Shown here piece after piece: positions 18,018 to 26,337 of a stretch of 58,000 nucleotides of DNA. Location of the stretch: assembly GCA_001595945.1 (NCBI GenBank), contig LSSI01000052.1, forward strand, positions 1 through 58,000, read 5' to 3'. The number at the start of each line of letters is the position of its first letter. Position 1 is the stretch's first letter. This DNA comes from Thermoplasmatales archaeon SM1-50 (GTDB lineage Archaea; Thermoplasmatota; E2; DHVEG-1). The notes below the pieces were generated by a model. That model was not told the origin of the DNA and searched no databases. It saw nothing but the letters and a program-made list of their open reading frames with translations. A program made the translations under genes and the position numbers.

Positions 18018-18365
18018 TTATGACTTTATCATTATCAACATCATTTTAAATCTCTTTACTGCTTTTACTGCATGTGGTTTATTTGCTGGCATTATTACCA
18101 TCTCACCTTTTTCCATAAGAAGAGTTTTTCCAGAGATTGTTATTTCAGCCTCACCATCAAGAATTTGCACGAACGCATCGAAAGGTACAGTATGCTCGCT
18201 TAAACATTGGTCTTCATCAAAAGCAAAAAGTGTTATTGTTCCAGACTCTTTATTAAGGATAATTCGGCTCACAACGGAATCCTTTTGATACTCTGCTAAA
18301 TCGATCAACTTACATGCTTGTGATTCTAATTTATCTATGTTTTTTTGTTTTTTAACGTTCTTCAT
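18018..18365 (-). CDS. Small cupin-domain protein
   Basis: 115 residues, cytoplasmic. A conserved cupin barrel spans about 35-113: the first motif contains SEHTVPFDAFVQILDGEAEI (usual Gly and Glu), the second GEMVIMPANKPHAVKA with the metal-binding His. Short one-barrel cupins of this type occur widely in anaerobes as uncharacterised metal-binding proteins. The N-terminal 30 residues are basic and helical. ATG follows GTGAGGAAAAA. A weak box-like sequence (18468-18495) lies about 100 bp upstream. Confidence 0.75.
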   Translation of the reverse strand: MKNVKKQKNIDKLESQACKLIDLAEYQKDSVVSRIILNKESGTITLFAFDEDQCLSEHTVPFDAFVQILDGEAEITISGKTLLMEKGEMVIMPANKPHAVKAVKRFKMMLIMIKS

Positions 18366-18644
18366 TTTTTCCTCACTGCGATATTAAAACATAATATAAA
18401 ATTTATACTTTGTTTTTCCAACTATAGTCAGGATAAAAAGTGCAGAAGAGAAGGGAAACTTGAATTTACCAGTAAAAAATCAGTAACACGATTATTTAAA
18501 ACGTAATGATTTTTTTCAGCGAAAATCAAATAATGAAAGAAAGATAAAAAAAGAAGAAAAAGAGGAAATTCTTTTGTTTTGTACAATATTGAAGAGGAAA
18601 GTCTTATAGTTATAAAAATTTTATTAATAATAAGTGATGAAATC

Positions 18645-18791
18645 ATGGGAATTTGTCCATATTGTAAACAATATATTGATCTTCATAATGTAATAATTCA
18701 AAAGAAAGGAAGAGGAGCTGGAGAACAAGATAGAATATATGTGTGTCCCTTTTGTGATTACATACTTGGATTTTCTTATGCAATGAGATAA
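18645..18791 (+). CDS. 48-residue zinc-ribbon protein
   Basis: The start chosen is the ATG at 18645 after AAGTGATGAAATC; a longer in-frame version from 18579 adds a hydrophobic, unlikely N-terminus. The protein begins MGICPYC and ends YVCPFCDYILGFSYAMR: two CPxC knuckles 35 residues apart, a minimal zinc ribbon. Such tiny proteins may bind nucleic acid or act as subunits; no partner is evident. It is convergent with the methyltransferase-like gene on its right. Confidence 0.65.
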   Translation: MGICPYCKQYIDLHNVIIQKKGRGAGEQDRIYVCPFCDYILGFSYAMR

Positions 18792-18822
18792 ATGATTATG
18801 TATTTGTTATTTTTTCATTGTA

Positions 18823-18846
18823 ACGGACAAACAATGACACAGTTTT
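18823..18846 (-). promoter_or_regulatory. Dispersed box, degenerate copy at a convergent end
   Basis: CGGACAAACAATGACACAGT then TTTG. It lies after the stop of the plus-strand zinc-ribbon gene and 25 bp after the stop of the minus-strand gene at 18871, with no gene start on either side. Confidence 0.45.
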
Positions 18847-18870
18847 GACTCATAATTGTTATTGTGTTAA

Positions 18871-19437
18871 CTATTTCTTTGATTTAGGGAACCCTAGCCA
18901 TTGTGGTGTTTTTTCCATGTATTCCTTATATGGTTTTCCATAATGTCCTAAAGTTACTGCTTCTTCAAAAGGAGACAAATAAACCGTGATGAAAATAAAA
19001 AATATTGTTATCAATAGAAAAACCCAAGAAATAGAAACAATAGCTATGCCAAAATAGATCAAAAACCAACCAATAAACATAGGATTTCTTGAATAACGAT
19101 AAATACCTTTAGTAACAGGTTTATTCATTGGAGTAGCAGCAAAATTTAACATTGCTATAGCAACCAAAACCAATCCACCTAAGTATACAATCAATCCTGC
19201 ATAGAACCAAATTGTTCCAAGTTTTAATGGCAAAAAAACACTATAAAAAAAGGATCCAAACATGACTATAACCAATAGATATGAAAGAATCTTCTCCTTC
19301 CTTTTTGAAGGGGGAACAGCTTCAGGCATCCTTTTCGAAAATAAAAATTTGACACCACTAATCCAAAACACGATATCGGGGATTATAAAAATCCACGCAT
19401 TCCATATACCAATTTCAAAATCAGGAATCCACGACAT
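18871..19437 (-). CDS. Isoprenylcysteine/phospholipid methyltransferase-like membrane protein
   Basis: 188 residues with about five membrane segments. The diagnostic C-terminal region reads TKGIYRYSRNPMFIGWFLIY, then FEEAVTLGHYGKPYKEYMEK and TPQWLG: the 'R(Y/H)xRNPMY(x)G ... EE..L...G..Y..Y....P.W' signature of the PEMT/ICMT family. These enzymes methylate isoprenylated or lipid substrates at the membrane using S-adenosylmethionine. The substrate here is unknown. ATG is preceded by AGGAGAGAAC; the next box upstream is at 19495. Confidence 0.78.
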   Translation of the reverse strand: MSWIPDFEIGIWNAWIFIIPDIVFWISGVKFLFSKRMPEAVPPSKRKEKILSYLLVIVMFGSFFYSVFLPLKLGTIWFYAGLIVYLGGLVLVAIAMLNFAATPMNKPVTKGIYRYSRNPMFIGWFLIYFGIAIVSISWVFLLITIFFIFITVYLSPFEEAVTLGHYGKPYKEYMEKTPQWLGFPKSKK

Positions 19438-19494
19438 TGTTCTCTCCTACCTTTGAGTTTTATAACAATTCCTATCTTAAAAACATATCCTTAA

Positions 19495-19523
19495 GGGAGA
19501 CAGAAGCTTTGACATGGTTTTAC
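19495..19523 (-). promoter_or_regulatory. Dispersed intergenic box, copy 13
   Basis: GGGAGACAGAAGCTTTGACA then TGGTTTTAC, preceded on the gene side by TCTTAAAAACATATCC, a TATA-like flank shared with other copies. It serves the methyltransferase-like gene. Confidence 0.6.
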
Positions 19524-19589
19524 AGAGACATGAATGTAAAAGAAAAAAAGGAGAGAAGAGGGAATGAAACCCTTATTTGACTATTAAAA

Positions 19590-20453
19590 TCAGGGAGTAT
19601 AGGAGTAAGAAACTAACTCAGATTCGAATGTAAACCCTGGTCTTCCGCCAATATCTGTGGCATTGGAAACATCTTTTACCGTCCAACCTACTTCAGGCAC
19701 GTAGTAGTAGGATTCGGAAGCATGATACAGACCACTGGTAGCTGTCACTGAGACATTGTACGCGTCATAGGTCCCTGTTGGAACAGTAATGTTTGCCATC
19801 TCGCACGTGTAATTCTGTTCACCCGTGTACCCATAGAGGTCTGGCCAATTAAAAAGCGTGATAAGACCCCAGAAGAGTGAACATTTTTCATGACCTGTAT
19901 AAGAACTATTCGGCAGGGTACCATTTGTTCCTGCGGTTAGTGGAAACGGAAGAGATACAGCAGGTGGTGAATAAGTACCTGCCCAAGCATCAGTATATTG
20001 CGCGGGGATAGGTATCATGTTAAAAAGTAACCAAAAGACAAGACCCTTTTCTTGACCATAACGACTTACTAGAGCAAGATCTGTTTTACTAAGTTTAGCT
20101 TCACCGGATAATTTAGTTAATTTAGTAAATTTGAAGTGAAACGAGCTGATAGTGACACTCCCCTCATCATTTGTCGTGGTCATCTTGACCGTATAGTTAT
20201 CTCCAGTCGTGTTAGTAACATCATAGGTGCTTGTACAATTATGATACCATAAATACCATAAAGTACCATCTGCCTTGTACAAACGATTTACATATTTTTC
20301 ATTATAGGTAAATGAATCCCCTACCTCCCACACCGGGACATCAACACTAAATGATTGTGGTTGGATTTTCTCCTTGATATTTATATTTGTTGCAGATACC
20401 AAGGTAGTAGCCACTAGCATACAAATACATATTCCTACTATTTTCTTGTACAT
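19590..20453 (-). CDS. Exported protein of unknown function
   Basis: 287 residues from the ATG at 20453, which follows GGGAGGAAAAAAT; an in-frame ATG 48 nt upstream adds residues with no function and contains the ribosome site itself. Signal peptide about 1-22 (VGICICMLVATTLVSA). The mature part starts VPVWEVGDSFTYNEKY and ends GFTFESELVSYSY. It is rich in Thr, Tyr and Asn with many N-x-T sites and alternating strands, so a beta-sandwich or lipocalin-like barrel is likely. PTGTYDAYNVSVTATSG resembles archaeal DUF3108-like surface proteins. The family was not recognised. Confidence 0.7.
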   Translation of the reverse strand: MYKKIVGICICMLVATTLVSATNINIKEKIQPQSFSVDVPVWEVGDSFTYNEKYVNRLYKADGTLWYLWYHNCTSTYDVTNTTGDNYTVKMTTTNDEGSVTISSFHFKFTKLTKLSGEAKLSKTDLALVSRYGQEKGLVFWLLFNMIPIPAQYTDAWAGTYSPPAVSLPFPLTAGTNGTLPNSSYTGHEKCSLFWGLITLFNWPDLYGYTGEQNYTCEMANITVPTGTYDAYNVSVTATSGLYHASESYYYVPEVGWTVKDVSNATDIGGRPGFTFESELVSYSYTP

Positions 20454-20534
20454 ATTTTTTCCTCCCCTGACAATATAGGGTAAAAATTGGAACGACGCCA
20501 TCTTATTTAAATGTTATGAAAATAATAAAAATAA

Positions 20535-20558
20535 CGGGGAGAAGCAATGATACGGTTT
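20535..20558 (-). promoter_or_regulatory. Dispersed intergenic box, copy 14
   Basis: CGGGGAGAAGCAATGATACG then GTTT, about 25 bp from a TATA (CTTATTTAAATG, 20502-20513). It serves the exported protein starting at 20453. Confidence 0.65.
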
Positions 20559-20645
20559 TTTAGGGTCTGTTTTGTCTGAGAATCATGCTGACACACGCCT
20601 TGGTAAAAGAAATAGTCTCAGACACAAGAAATAGATATTGAATAA

Positions 20646-20840
20646 TTAGAATCTCTTTCTCTTGAAGAAAAACTGCAAACTAGTAGTAGTCCCTCCACCC
20701 ATTTGAGATAAAGGTACTACTGAAACAAGTTCCCAATCATCCCTTCCTAAATCAGCTAATAATTGTTCTATATCTGATTTATCTTCCCCTGACCAGAAAG
20801 ATTTTTCTGTTGTAATAATTTTATACTCCCAACTTGTCAT
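20646..20840 (-). CDS. DUF4177 family small protein
   Basis: 64 residues. The sequence MTSWEYKII near the start, LLADLGRDDWELVSVVPL in the middle and FFFKRKRF at the end match the DUF4177 pattern ('WEYKxV ... LNxLGxxGWELVxVxP ... FFKR'). DUF4177 proteins are short cytoplasmic alpha/beta proteins without assigned function. ATG follows GGGTGAAATAA. Boxes flank it on both sides although it carries no signal peptide. Confidence 0.8.
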   Translation of the reverse strand: MTSWEYKIITTEKSFWSGEDKSDIEQLLADLGRDDWELVSVVPLSQMGGGTTTSLQFFFKRKRF

Positions 20841-20940
20841 TTATTTCACCCTATGCTTCCATTTTAATCAGCAATATTATAACAAGTAAGTTCTTTCATA
20901 CTATATCCTTAAAAAAAGTATCCTCAAGAAACAAGAGAAA

Positions 20941-20963
20941 AGGGAAAACATTAACACGGTTTT
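20941..20963 (-). promoter_or_regulatory. Dispersed intergenic box, copy 15
   Basis: AGGGAAAACATTAACACGGT then TTT, about 100 bp upstream of the DUF4177 gene. Confidence 0.6.
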
Positions 20964-20999
20964 AACTGATATCATCCTTAATCACTTACTTAATAAACT

Positions 21000-21149
21000 C
21001 TAAGATCTACTTTCAGATTCTTTAGTCTCACCCTCACAAAACACCTCTGAAAGTTCACAATGGAGATGAAATCCTCTCTCTTTATCATCATCTTTTGTTA
21101 ATTGTTTATGACAAATAGGACAAAATACTATTCCTTCTGGATATTTCAC
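21000..21149 (-). CDS. 49-residue zinc-binding protein, GTG start
   Basis: A gene too short for most callers. From the GTG at 21149 the frame gives 49 residues: VKYPEGIVFCPICHKQLTK, an acidic stretch, then GFHLHCELSEVFCEG before a stop. One CPIC knuckle and an HxxC/FC pair form a likely zinc site. The start is strongly supported by GGAGGAATAGAAG directly before GTG. A TATA (ATTTAAACGTTTGGAAC) and a near-consensus box lie 55-120 bp upstream, so it has the same spacer as the exported genes although it carries no signal peptide. Confidence 0.65.
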   Translation of the reverse strand: MKYPEGIVFCPICHKQLTKDDDKERGFHLHCELSEVFCEGETKESESRS

Positions 21150-21240
21150 CTTCTATTCCTCCACTTACAATAAAGTTAAAAAGTTAATATCTTCTGATTT
21201 TATTTAAACGTTTGGAACTAATAAAAATCCTCAGAAAACA

Positions 21241-21270
21241 GGTGGGTGGGAACGAATTGACCTAGTTCAC
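21241..21270 (-). promoter_or_regulatory. Dispersed intergenic box, copy 16, near consensus
   Basis: GGTGGGTGGGAACGAATTGA then CCTAGTTCAC, with ATTTAAACGTTTGGAAC about 30 bp away on the gene side. It supports the short zinc-binding gene at 21149. Confidence 0.7.
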
Positions 21271-21304
21271 AGACTTAATGGGTTTTTTGGTGTAAATCTA
21301 AGCA

Positions 21305-21324
21305 TAATAAAAAAGAAAAAGAGA
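21305..21324 (-). terminator. T-rich tract after the 110-residue exported protein gene
   Basis: Minus-strand T/C run (reading CTCTTTTTCTTTTTTATTA) about 25 nt after the stop at 21347. The same tract follows its paralogue at 31609. Confidence 0.4.
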
Positions 21325-21346
21325 GAAGAGGGGCGTGATTCCTTTT

Positions 21347-21679
21347 TTAAAATTCTAAGGCGCCAATGCACCAGCCCATGATCATGTGTGGCATCAGGAC
21401 GCCTCTGAATGTATTTGGTATAACCATCATCTGGCCACCATACCGAAAACCAGTAATCCGTTGAACAATACTCTGAGCGACATAATGGACAAATAGACAG
21501 CGAAACATTATCAATGCGCCGCCGTTTATCTCTCTAGGTCGGGTGAGTAGAAAGCCCTGGATGGTTGTCCAACCGATTCTACTTGGTTGCGGATTTTCCT
21601 GTATAGTTAGTCCTGCTGTGACAGGAATCACGGTTAATAACAGCATGCATATTAAGATGCTTATAATTTTGTATTTCAT
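21347..21679 (-). CDS. Exported 110-residue protein, copy A of a paralogous pair
   Basis: Signal peptide 1-23 (ILICMLLLTVIPVTAG). The mature part reads IGWTTIQGFLLTRPREINGG, then FRCLFVHYVAQ, VIPNTFRGVLMPHMIMGWC and LEF. A closely similar protein is encoded at 31609-31941. The two share most residues, the leader (AAGGGAGGGAGAAAAAC) and much of the 3' flank, so a whole unit was duplicated. The core 'W-T-T-I-Q-G-F' plus 'LFVHY' suggests a small beta-sandwich. No function is known. Confidence 0.7.
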   Translation of the reverse strand: MKYKIISILICMLLLTVIPVTAGLTIQENPQPSRIGWTTIQGFLLTRPREINGGALIMFRCLFVHYVAQSIVQRITGFRYGGQMMVIPNTFRGVLMPHMIMGWCIGALEF

Positions 21680-21852
21680 GTTTTTCTCCCTCCCTTTAAA
21701 ACCTGGGTTCTATTCAACTAACGAATGCCACTACGGTATTTATATTTTATCATCAGTTTTTATTGTAACAAAAGTTATAATAATTAAAAAACTATTTTTG
21801 TTCCAGCGTACTTGTTGATGTATATTTCTTTAAAACCTATCCTAAGAAATAA

Positions 21853-21885
21853 GGTAAGGGGCGGGAAAGCAGTCACACGGTTTAA
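21853..21885 (-). promoter_or_regulatory. Dispersed intergenic box, copy 17, near consensus
   Basis: GGTAAGGGGCGGGAAAGCAG then TCACACGGTTTAA, with TCTTTAAAACCTATCCTAAG on the gene side. It serves the exported 110-residue protein. Confidence 0.7.
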
Positions 21886-21936
21886 ACTTGGTTGTTTTAG
21901 GCGAAAACAAAATAATAAAAGAAAAAAAATTAGGGT

Positions 21937-24900
21937 TTAGGAAACTTGATAACTGACTTCCGCAAAATGGCCGGCTCTCATAACAATATATAGTGTTGTA
22001 TATCCAACGAATTCCACAGAGTATAATGCAGGTCTACCTAGGTGGAAGAAAGAATACCCATAAAATCCATCTATGTCAGTTTGAAGACTGAGAGTTCCAC
22101 CTTCTATCGAAGGGCCCGTTATGATAATATCAGATCCTATAATTGGATTCCCAGATGAGTCTGTGAGAAAGCCTATGATCCCTCTAAATTTTTTGAATTC
22201 ATTCCTGTTCTGAATTGTATCCTCCGCCGCAAATGAATCCGGACCAGTTGCTGAGAATAAATGGTCTATCATATCATAGATTGATGCTGTATCAGGATCC
22301 TTTATTGCATTTCCCCGTACGACTCCGTTCTCATCATAATAATATTGAAGCTCATATCCACCGGTTTGTTTTAGTGCATAATCACAATGTACAGTGATGT
22401 AGATAAAACCATCATACTCTGCAAATGGAGTGACAGTAAGTAAGTTTCTATCAATACCGATATCAAAAGCATCTGAAATATCGTCCTCAGGTATAAGACA
22501 GCCGTCAGGTCCTGCAATGACCGAGCTATACACATGAACTGGCGTTGCACCTTGGGTCTCAAAAGTGCTTGGCAATGTTATCTCAAAATCACCAGTGATG
22601 TCTTGTCCGCTATAGAATACATGATAGTAGAATTGACCTGGATTGGTTGCCGTAACTTTGTATAAATTCGGATCATTAGCTATATCTGGAGTGAAAATTA
22701 CTCTGAACTGCTGTCCATCTGCTTCATCAATATCAAAGTAACACAAACTTGAATCAGTTATCAACCCTCCTTCAAACCAGTTACCAAAGTTAAGTTCAAC
22801 ATCACCACCACTTTGGGCAATCACTTGATGAGAATCACCAGTAGGTTGAGTTTTTGTCCAAATATCAGGAGCACCCTCAGATACCATGTATGTACCTGGT
22901 TCTTTGAGTGTGAACTCATAATATCCCGTGTCCCATGTGCCATCTCCAGTTATTACAGAAACTGTGTCATCATTATGATCAAGAGTTATTGTCCATCCAT
23001 CAAGGTAAGGTTCATCATTATTCCATGTTCCATCACCGTTACCATCAAAATATTTATGACCGTAGATATAAAGCCACTCAAAGTTCATAAAGTCATTACC
23101 AGCCAAATCAACGCTATTTTCTATAGTGACACTGTAACCGAAAACAGAGGAACCATCACCGTAGACAATATCACCTGGATATAGTTTTGTCCATCCGATT
23201 GGTAAAACTTCTTTTATTTCATAATAACCAGGCTCGATAACAACAAATTCATAATATCCATTTACATCAGTTGTCGTCGAATTTAGCAGCGAACTCTCAT
23301 TCCATAGTTCAATAGCCCAATTTTCAATTGGATTGGTTGTTGTTTGGGTACCATCACTATCCTCATATTTTATGCCAGAGACTGTCACCCATTCAAAGTA
23401 ATGAGCTGTTGCAGTATGGGCTGAATTCATGGTAACAGTTATTGGATTTTCTCCATCAGCTTGGTTTGTTCCATCAATATCCCAGTATAGGAAAGTGTAA
23501 CCATCTATAGATGGCGCAGTTACTTCAACGTCTGTTCCTTGTTCATACCAGCCTTCTTCTGCGAAGGTTGTTAGACCTGCTGGATCAGTACCGACAGTAA
23601 GGTAGTAAAATTGAATAGGTGGACAGAGGCTAAAATCGAGAATACTAGGCTCCTCAGCATTTACTTCTACTGACATGGTTTGACTCACATATCCCTCAGC
23701 CTCAACAGTAACGTTCCCTGTTCTTGAACTGCCACCTGGACCTAATTCTATATCTGTCAGAGTATAAACACCATCTTCATCGGTATAGGCGATTACACCA
23801 AAAGTACTACCTACAAAAGCTCCTTCTATAGGCTCACCGGTTACACAATCCGTAACAGTACCTGTAACAGAGCCAAAAGCAATCTCAGGCCCAGCGAAAT
23901 CTATGGTTATAATACCGCCACAGAAAATAGTGCCTGTTTTGGTTTGGGGCCAATAGCCTGAAGCAGATGCTCGGACATTATAGAGGCGGGGCTCGTTGTC
24001 ATACCCTAATGGTAAATTCGGGAGGGTGTAAACACCCTGATCATCGGTAGTAAACTCTCGGATCCAAGTCTGGGAGTAGATGTAAAACGGTATATTGGAT
24101 TGAATGTAGGACCAAGCATAAAGATCCGCCCCAACGATAGGTTCACCAGTAGTAGCATCAATAACCTTCCCTGTGATAGTAGCATGACACAAGGCGATAT
24201 CCACAGTGACATCGGTATTGGCTACCGCAGTAGCACCAAGGTAGGTTGAGGAATACCCATCTGCATGGAAGCCGATTATATAGTCCGTCGGGAGATTAAC
24301 CGCATTTAGCGGGACATTGGGCATAGTGTAGTACCCATCAGCGTCTGTGGTGACCTCAAGCGTTTTATACCAATTGCTATGAGTCGGATATTTATAATAA
24401 TAATGATATCGGGGATAAATAAACACGGTCGCTCCTGCGATCGGGTCATCTGTTTCTGCATCAATAACTCGTCCGTTAAAAGCACCATACAGCTTAGGGA
24501 TCAAGGAAAAATCTGATGTACCATTGATGCCACAAGAAACAGTAGCTGCTTGTGTCTCACTGTTATAGTATTCTGGGTGGGTTACTACAATACTATAGGT
24601 ACGAGCTGCGTCATCCTCCCCAAGAGCTATATTAGGTAGAGTATAACCTCCCTGTTCATCAGTATAAAAGTTATAAGCCCTCACATATGAATAGGGTGTA
24701 ATGTCAGAACGGGCGGTGATCTTGGCTCCCATAATGCCCATACCAGTATTAGCGTCGATAACCACACCAGTGATATTATTAGGAGGACACATGGCCATAT
24801 CAACAGTGACTTCAGTATTAGCTATAGCAGTGGCAACGTGGTAAGTCTCAGAGTAACCTTCTGCGTGGAAACCTAACACCCACACTTTAGGGTTGTTGCA

Positions 24901-26106
24901 TGGAATTAATGGTACGTTATTCATAACATATTCACCATTAGTGTCTGTGGTTACCTCAATTGTTGTATACCATCGGATATACTCCGGGTAAATATTGAAA
25001 TACTGATGCGGATTTGGCTCATAATAAATATACACCTTAGCCCCTGCGATTGGTTCTTCGGTAACGATATCAGTGACCCGTCCGATAAAAGTACCATAAC
25101 ACTTAGGGACCAATGAAATATTCAAAAAAATGTTACTGCCACAGGATATAGTTGCTTCTTGCTCAGCTGTACAGTATTCTGGGGCTGATACTGTGACAAC
25201 GTAGGTACGATCCGTGTTATCCTCAGCAAGAGGTAGATTCGGCAAGGAATAATAGCCATTTTCATCGGTAGTAAATTGATAGGCATAGACATAGGAGCTG
25301 ACGGCAGAGGACACTGCAACAATATTAGCATCTGGAACAGGTTGATTGGTATTAGCATCAATAACCCAGCCTGTGATACTCGCATGACATAAGGCTATGT
25401 CCACAGTGACAATAGTATCGGCAACAGCTGTCGCAACATGGTAATTGCCAGAGTAACCATCAGCATGGGCGCCTACCGTCCAAATTTTAGGGGCATTGTT
25501 GGTATTTAGTGGTACACCCGTAATAAGATAATTACCACCTGAGTCTGTGGTAACCTCGATTGTTTTACCCCAATAGTTATTCTCTCCTCCTCCTGGTCTC
25601 ATATAATAATTATAAGATGAATATATAAACACTTTAGCTTCTGCAATTGGTAACCCAGTATCCATATCTGTTACCTGCCCAGCAAAGGTTCCAAATTTCA
25701 TGGGAATTAAGCCAAAATCAATTGTAATTGATGTAGCTGTCGTATGGGTAAGACCTCCACCGGTTCCTATCAATGTTATCGGATAATTACCTGTTATTAC
25801 TCCTTCTATTGTGCTTATTGTTAGGGTGGAATATCCTGTAGGCGTAACAGGAGTAGGATTAAAATTTGCATATGCTCCATCAGGAAGTCCTGAAATGCTT
25901 AAACTAACTGGAGAGCTAAAGCCATTAAGGGAAGTAACTGTTACTACAAATGTGGTATATTCTCCAGGAGCTACAGTTTGAGACGATGGAAATACAGAGA
26001 TTGAAAAATCAGGTTCATCATCTGCATTTACATTCGTTGATACTATCGCAAAAGCGGTCAAAACCAGCGTTAAAAAAACAAATATATACACAATTTTTCG
26101 CTTCAT
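21937..26106 (-). CDS. Giant surface protein with repeated carboxypeptidase-regulatory-like domains
   Basis: 1389 residues, the largest gene here. Signal peptide (1-28), then an Ig-like domain (about 35-125). Next come seven CarboxypepD_reg-like domains in alternating types: A units opening with G-x-F-x-G-R-V-x-D...PIAGAKVFIY and B units with ITGxVIDANT...PxxxA, giving three A-B pairs and one more. About 830-905 resembles a divergent InlB-type repeat (YYLTVGTDPAGLTTFAEEGW). Two SdrD-B-like domains follow (SGIKYEDSDG, YGHKYFDGNGDGTW), then a unique C-terminal part with no visible anchor. Such proteins are extended adhesins. ATG is preceded by GGAGGAGGAAAAAAG. Confidence 0.85.
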   Translation of the reverse strand: MKRKIVYIFVFLTLVLTAFAIVSTNVNADDEPDFSISVFPSSQTVAPGEYTTFVVTVTSLNGFSSPVSLSISGLPDGAYANFNPTPVTPTGYSTLTISTIEGVITGNYPITLIGTGGGLTHTTATSITIDFGLIPMKFGTFAGQVTDMDTGLPIAEAKVFIYSSYNYYMRPGGGENNYWGKTIEVTTDSGGNYLITGVPLNTNNAPKIWTVGAHADGYSGNYHVATAVADTIVTVDIALCHASITGWVIDANTNQPVPDANIVAVSSAVSSYVYAYQFTTDENGYYSLPNLPLAEDNTDRTYVVTVSAPEYCTAEQEATISCGSNIFLNISLVPKCYGTFIGRVTDIVTEEPIAGAKVYIYYEPNPHQYFNIYPEYIRWYTTIEVTTDTNGEYVMNNVPLIPCNNPKVWVLGFHAEGYSETYHVATAIANTEVTVDMAMCPPNNITGVVIDANTGMGIMGAKITARSDITPYSYVRAYNFYTDEQGGYTLPNIALGEDDAARTYSIVVTHPEYYNSETQAATVSCGINGTSDFSLIPKLYGAFNGRVIDAETDDPIAGATVFIYPRYHYYYKYPTHSNWYKTLEVTTDADGYYTMPNVPLNAVNLPTDYIIGFHADGYSSTYLGATAVANTDVTVDIALCHATITGKVIDATTGEPIVGADLYAWSYIQSNIPFYIYSQTWIREFTTDDQGVYTLPNLPLGYDNEPRLYNVRASASGYWPQTKTGTIFCGGIITIDFAGPEIAFGSVTGTVTDCVTGEPIEGAFVGSTFGVIAYTDEDGVYTLTDIELGPGGSSRTGNVTVEAEGYVSQTMSVEVNAEEPSILDFSLCPPIQFYYLTVGTDPAGLTTFAEEGWYEQGTDVEVTAPSIDGYTFLYWDIDGTNQADGENPITVTMNSAHTATAHYFEWVTVSGIKYEDSDGTQTTTNPIENWAIELWNESSLLNSTTTDVNGYYEFVVIEPGYYEIKEVLPIGWTKLYPGDIVYGDGSSVFGYSVTIENSVDLAGNDFMNFEWLYIYGHKYFDGNGDGTWNNDEPYLDGWTITLDHNDDTVSVITGDGTWDTGYYEFTLKEPGTYMVSEGAPDIWTKTQPTGDSHQVIAQSGGDVELNFGNWFEGGLITDSSLCYFDIDEADGQQFRVIFTPDIANDPNLYKVTATNPGQFYYHVFYSGQDITGDFEITLPSTFETQGATPVHVYSSVIAGPDGCLIPEDDISDAFDIGIDRNLLTVTPFAEYDGFIYITVHCDYALKQTGGYELQYYYDENGVVRGNAIKDPDTASIYDMIDHLFSATGPDSFAAEDTIQNRNEFKKFRGIIGFLTDSSGNPIIGSDIIITGPSIEGGTLSLQTDIDGFYGYSFFHLGRPALYSVEFVGYTTLYIVMRAGHFAEVSYQVS

Positions 26107-26277
26107 TTTCTTTTTTCCTCCTCCAAAAATAAACGTTTCTCCACATTAGGAATATCTAACAATATATAAAAATTTCTATAAGATAATTATTACAACAAAT
26201 GTAACAATAAAATAATCCTATTATATAAAGATACATCTGTTAAATAATACAAGTATCCAAAAAAACATCCCGAAATA

Positions 26278-26302
26278 AGAGGAAGCATTGACAGCTTATA
26301 CA
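26278..26302 (-). promoter_or_regulatory. Dispersed intergenic box, copy 18 (shortened)
   Basis: AGAGGAAGCATTGACAGCTT then ATACA; the G-rich half is reduced. It lies upstream of the giant surface protein. Confidence 0.55.
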
Positions 26303-26337
26303 GAGACAATAAATGAAAAAGAAAAAGAGTGAGATTC

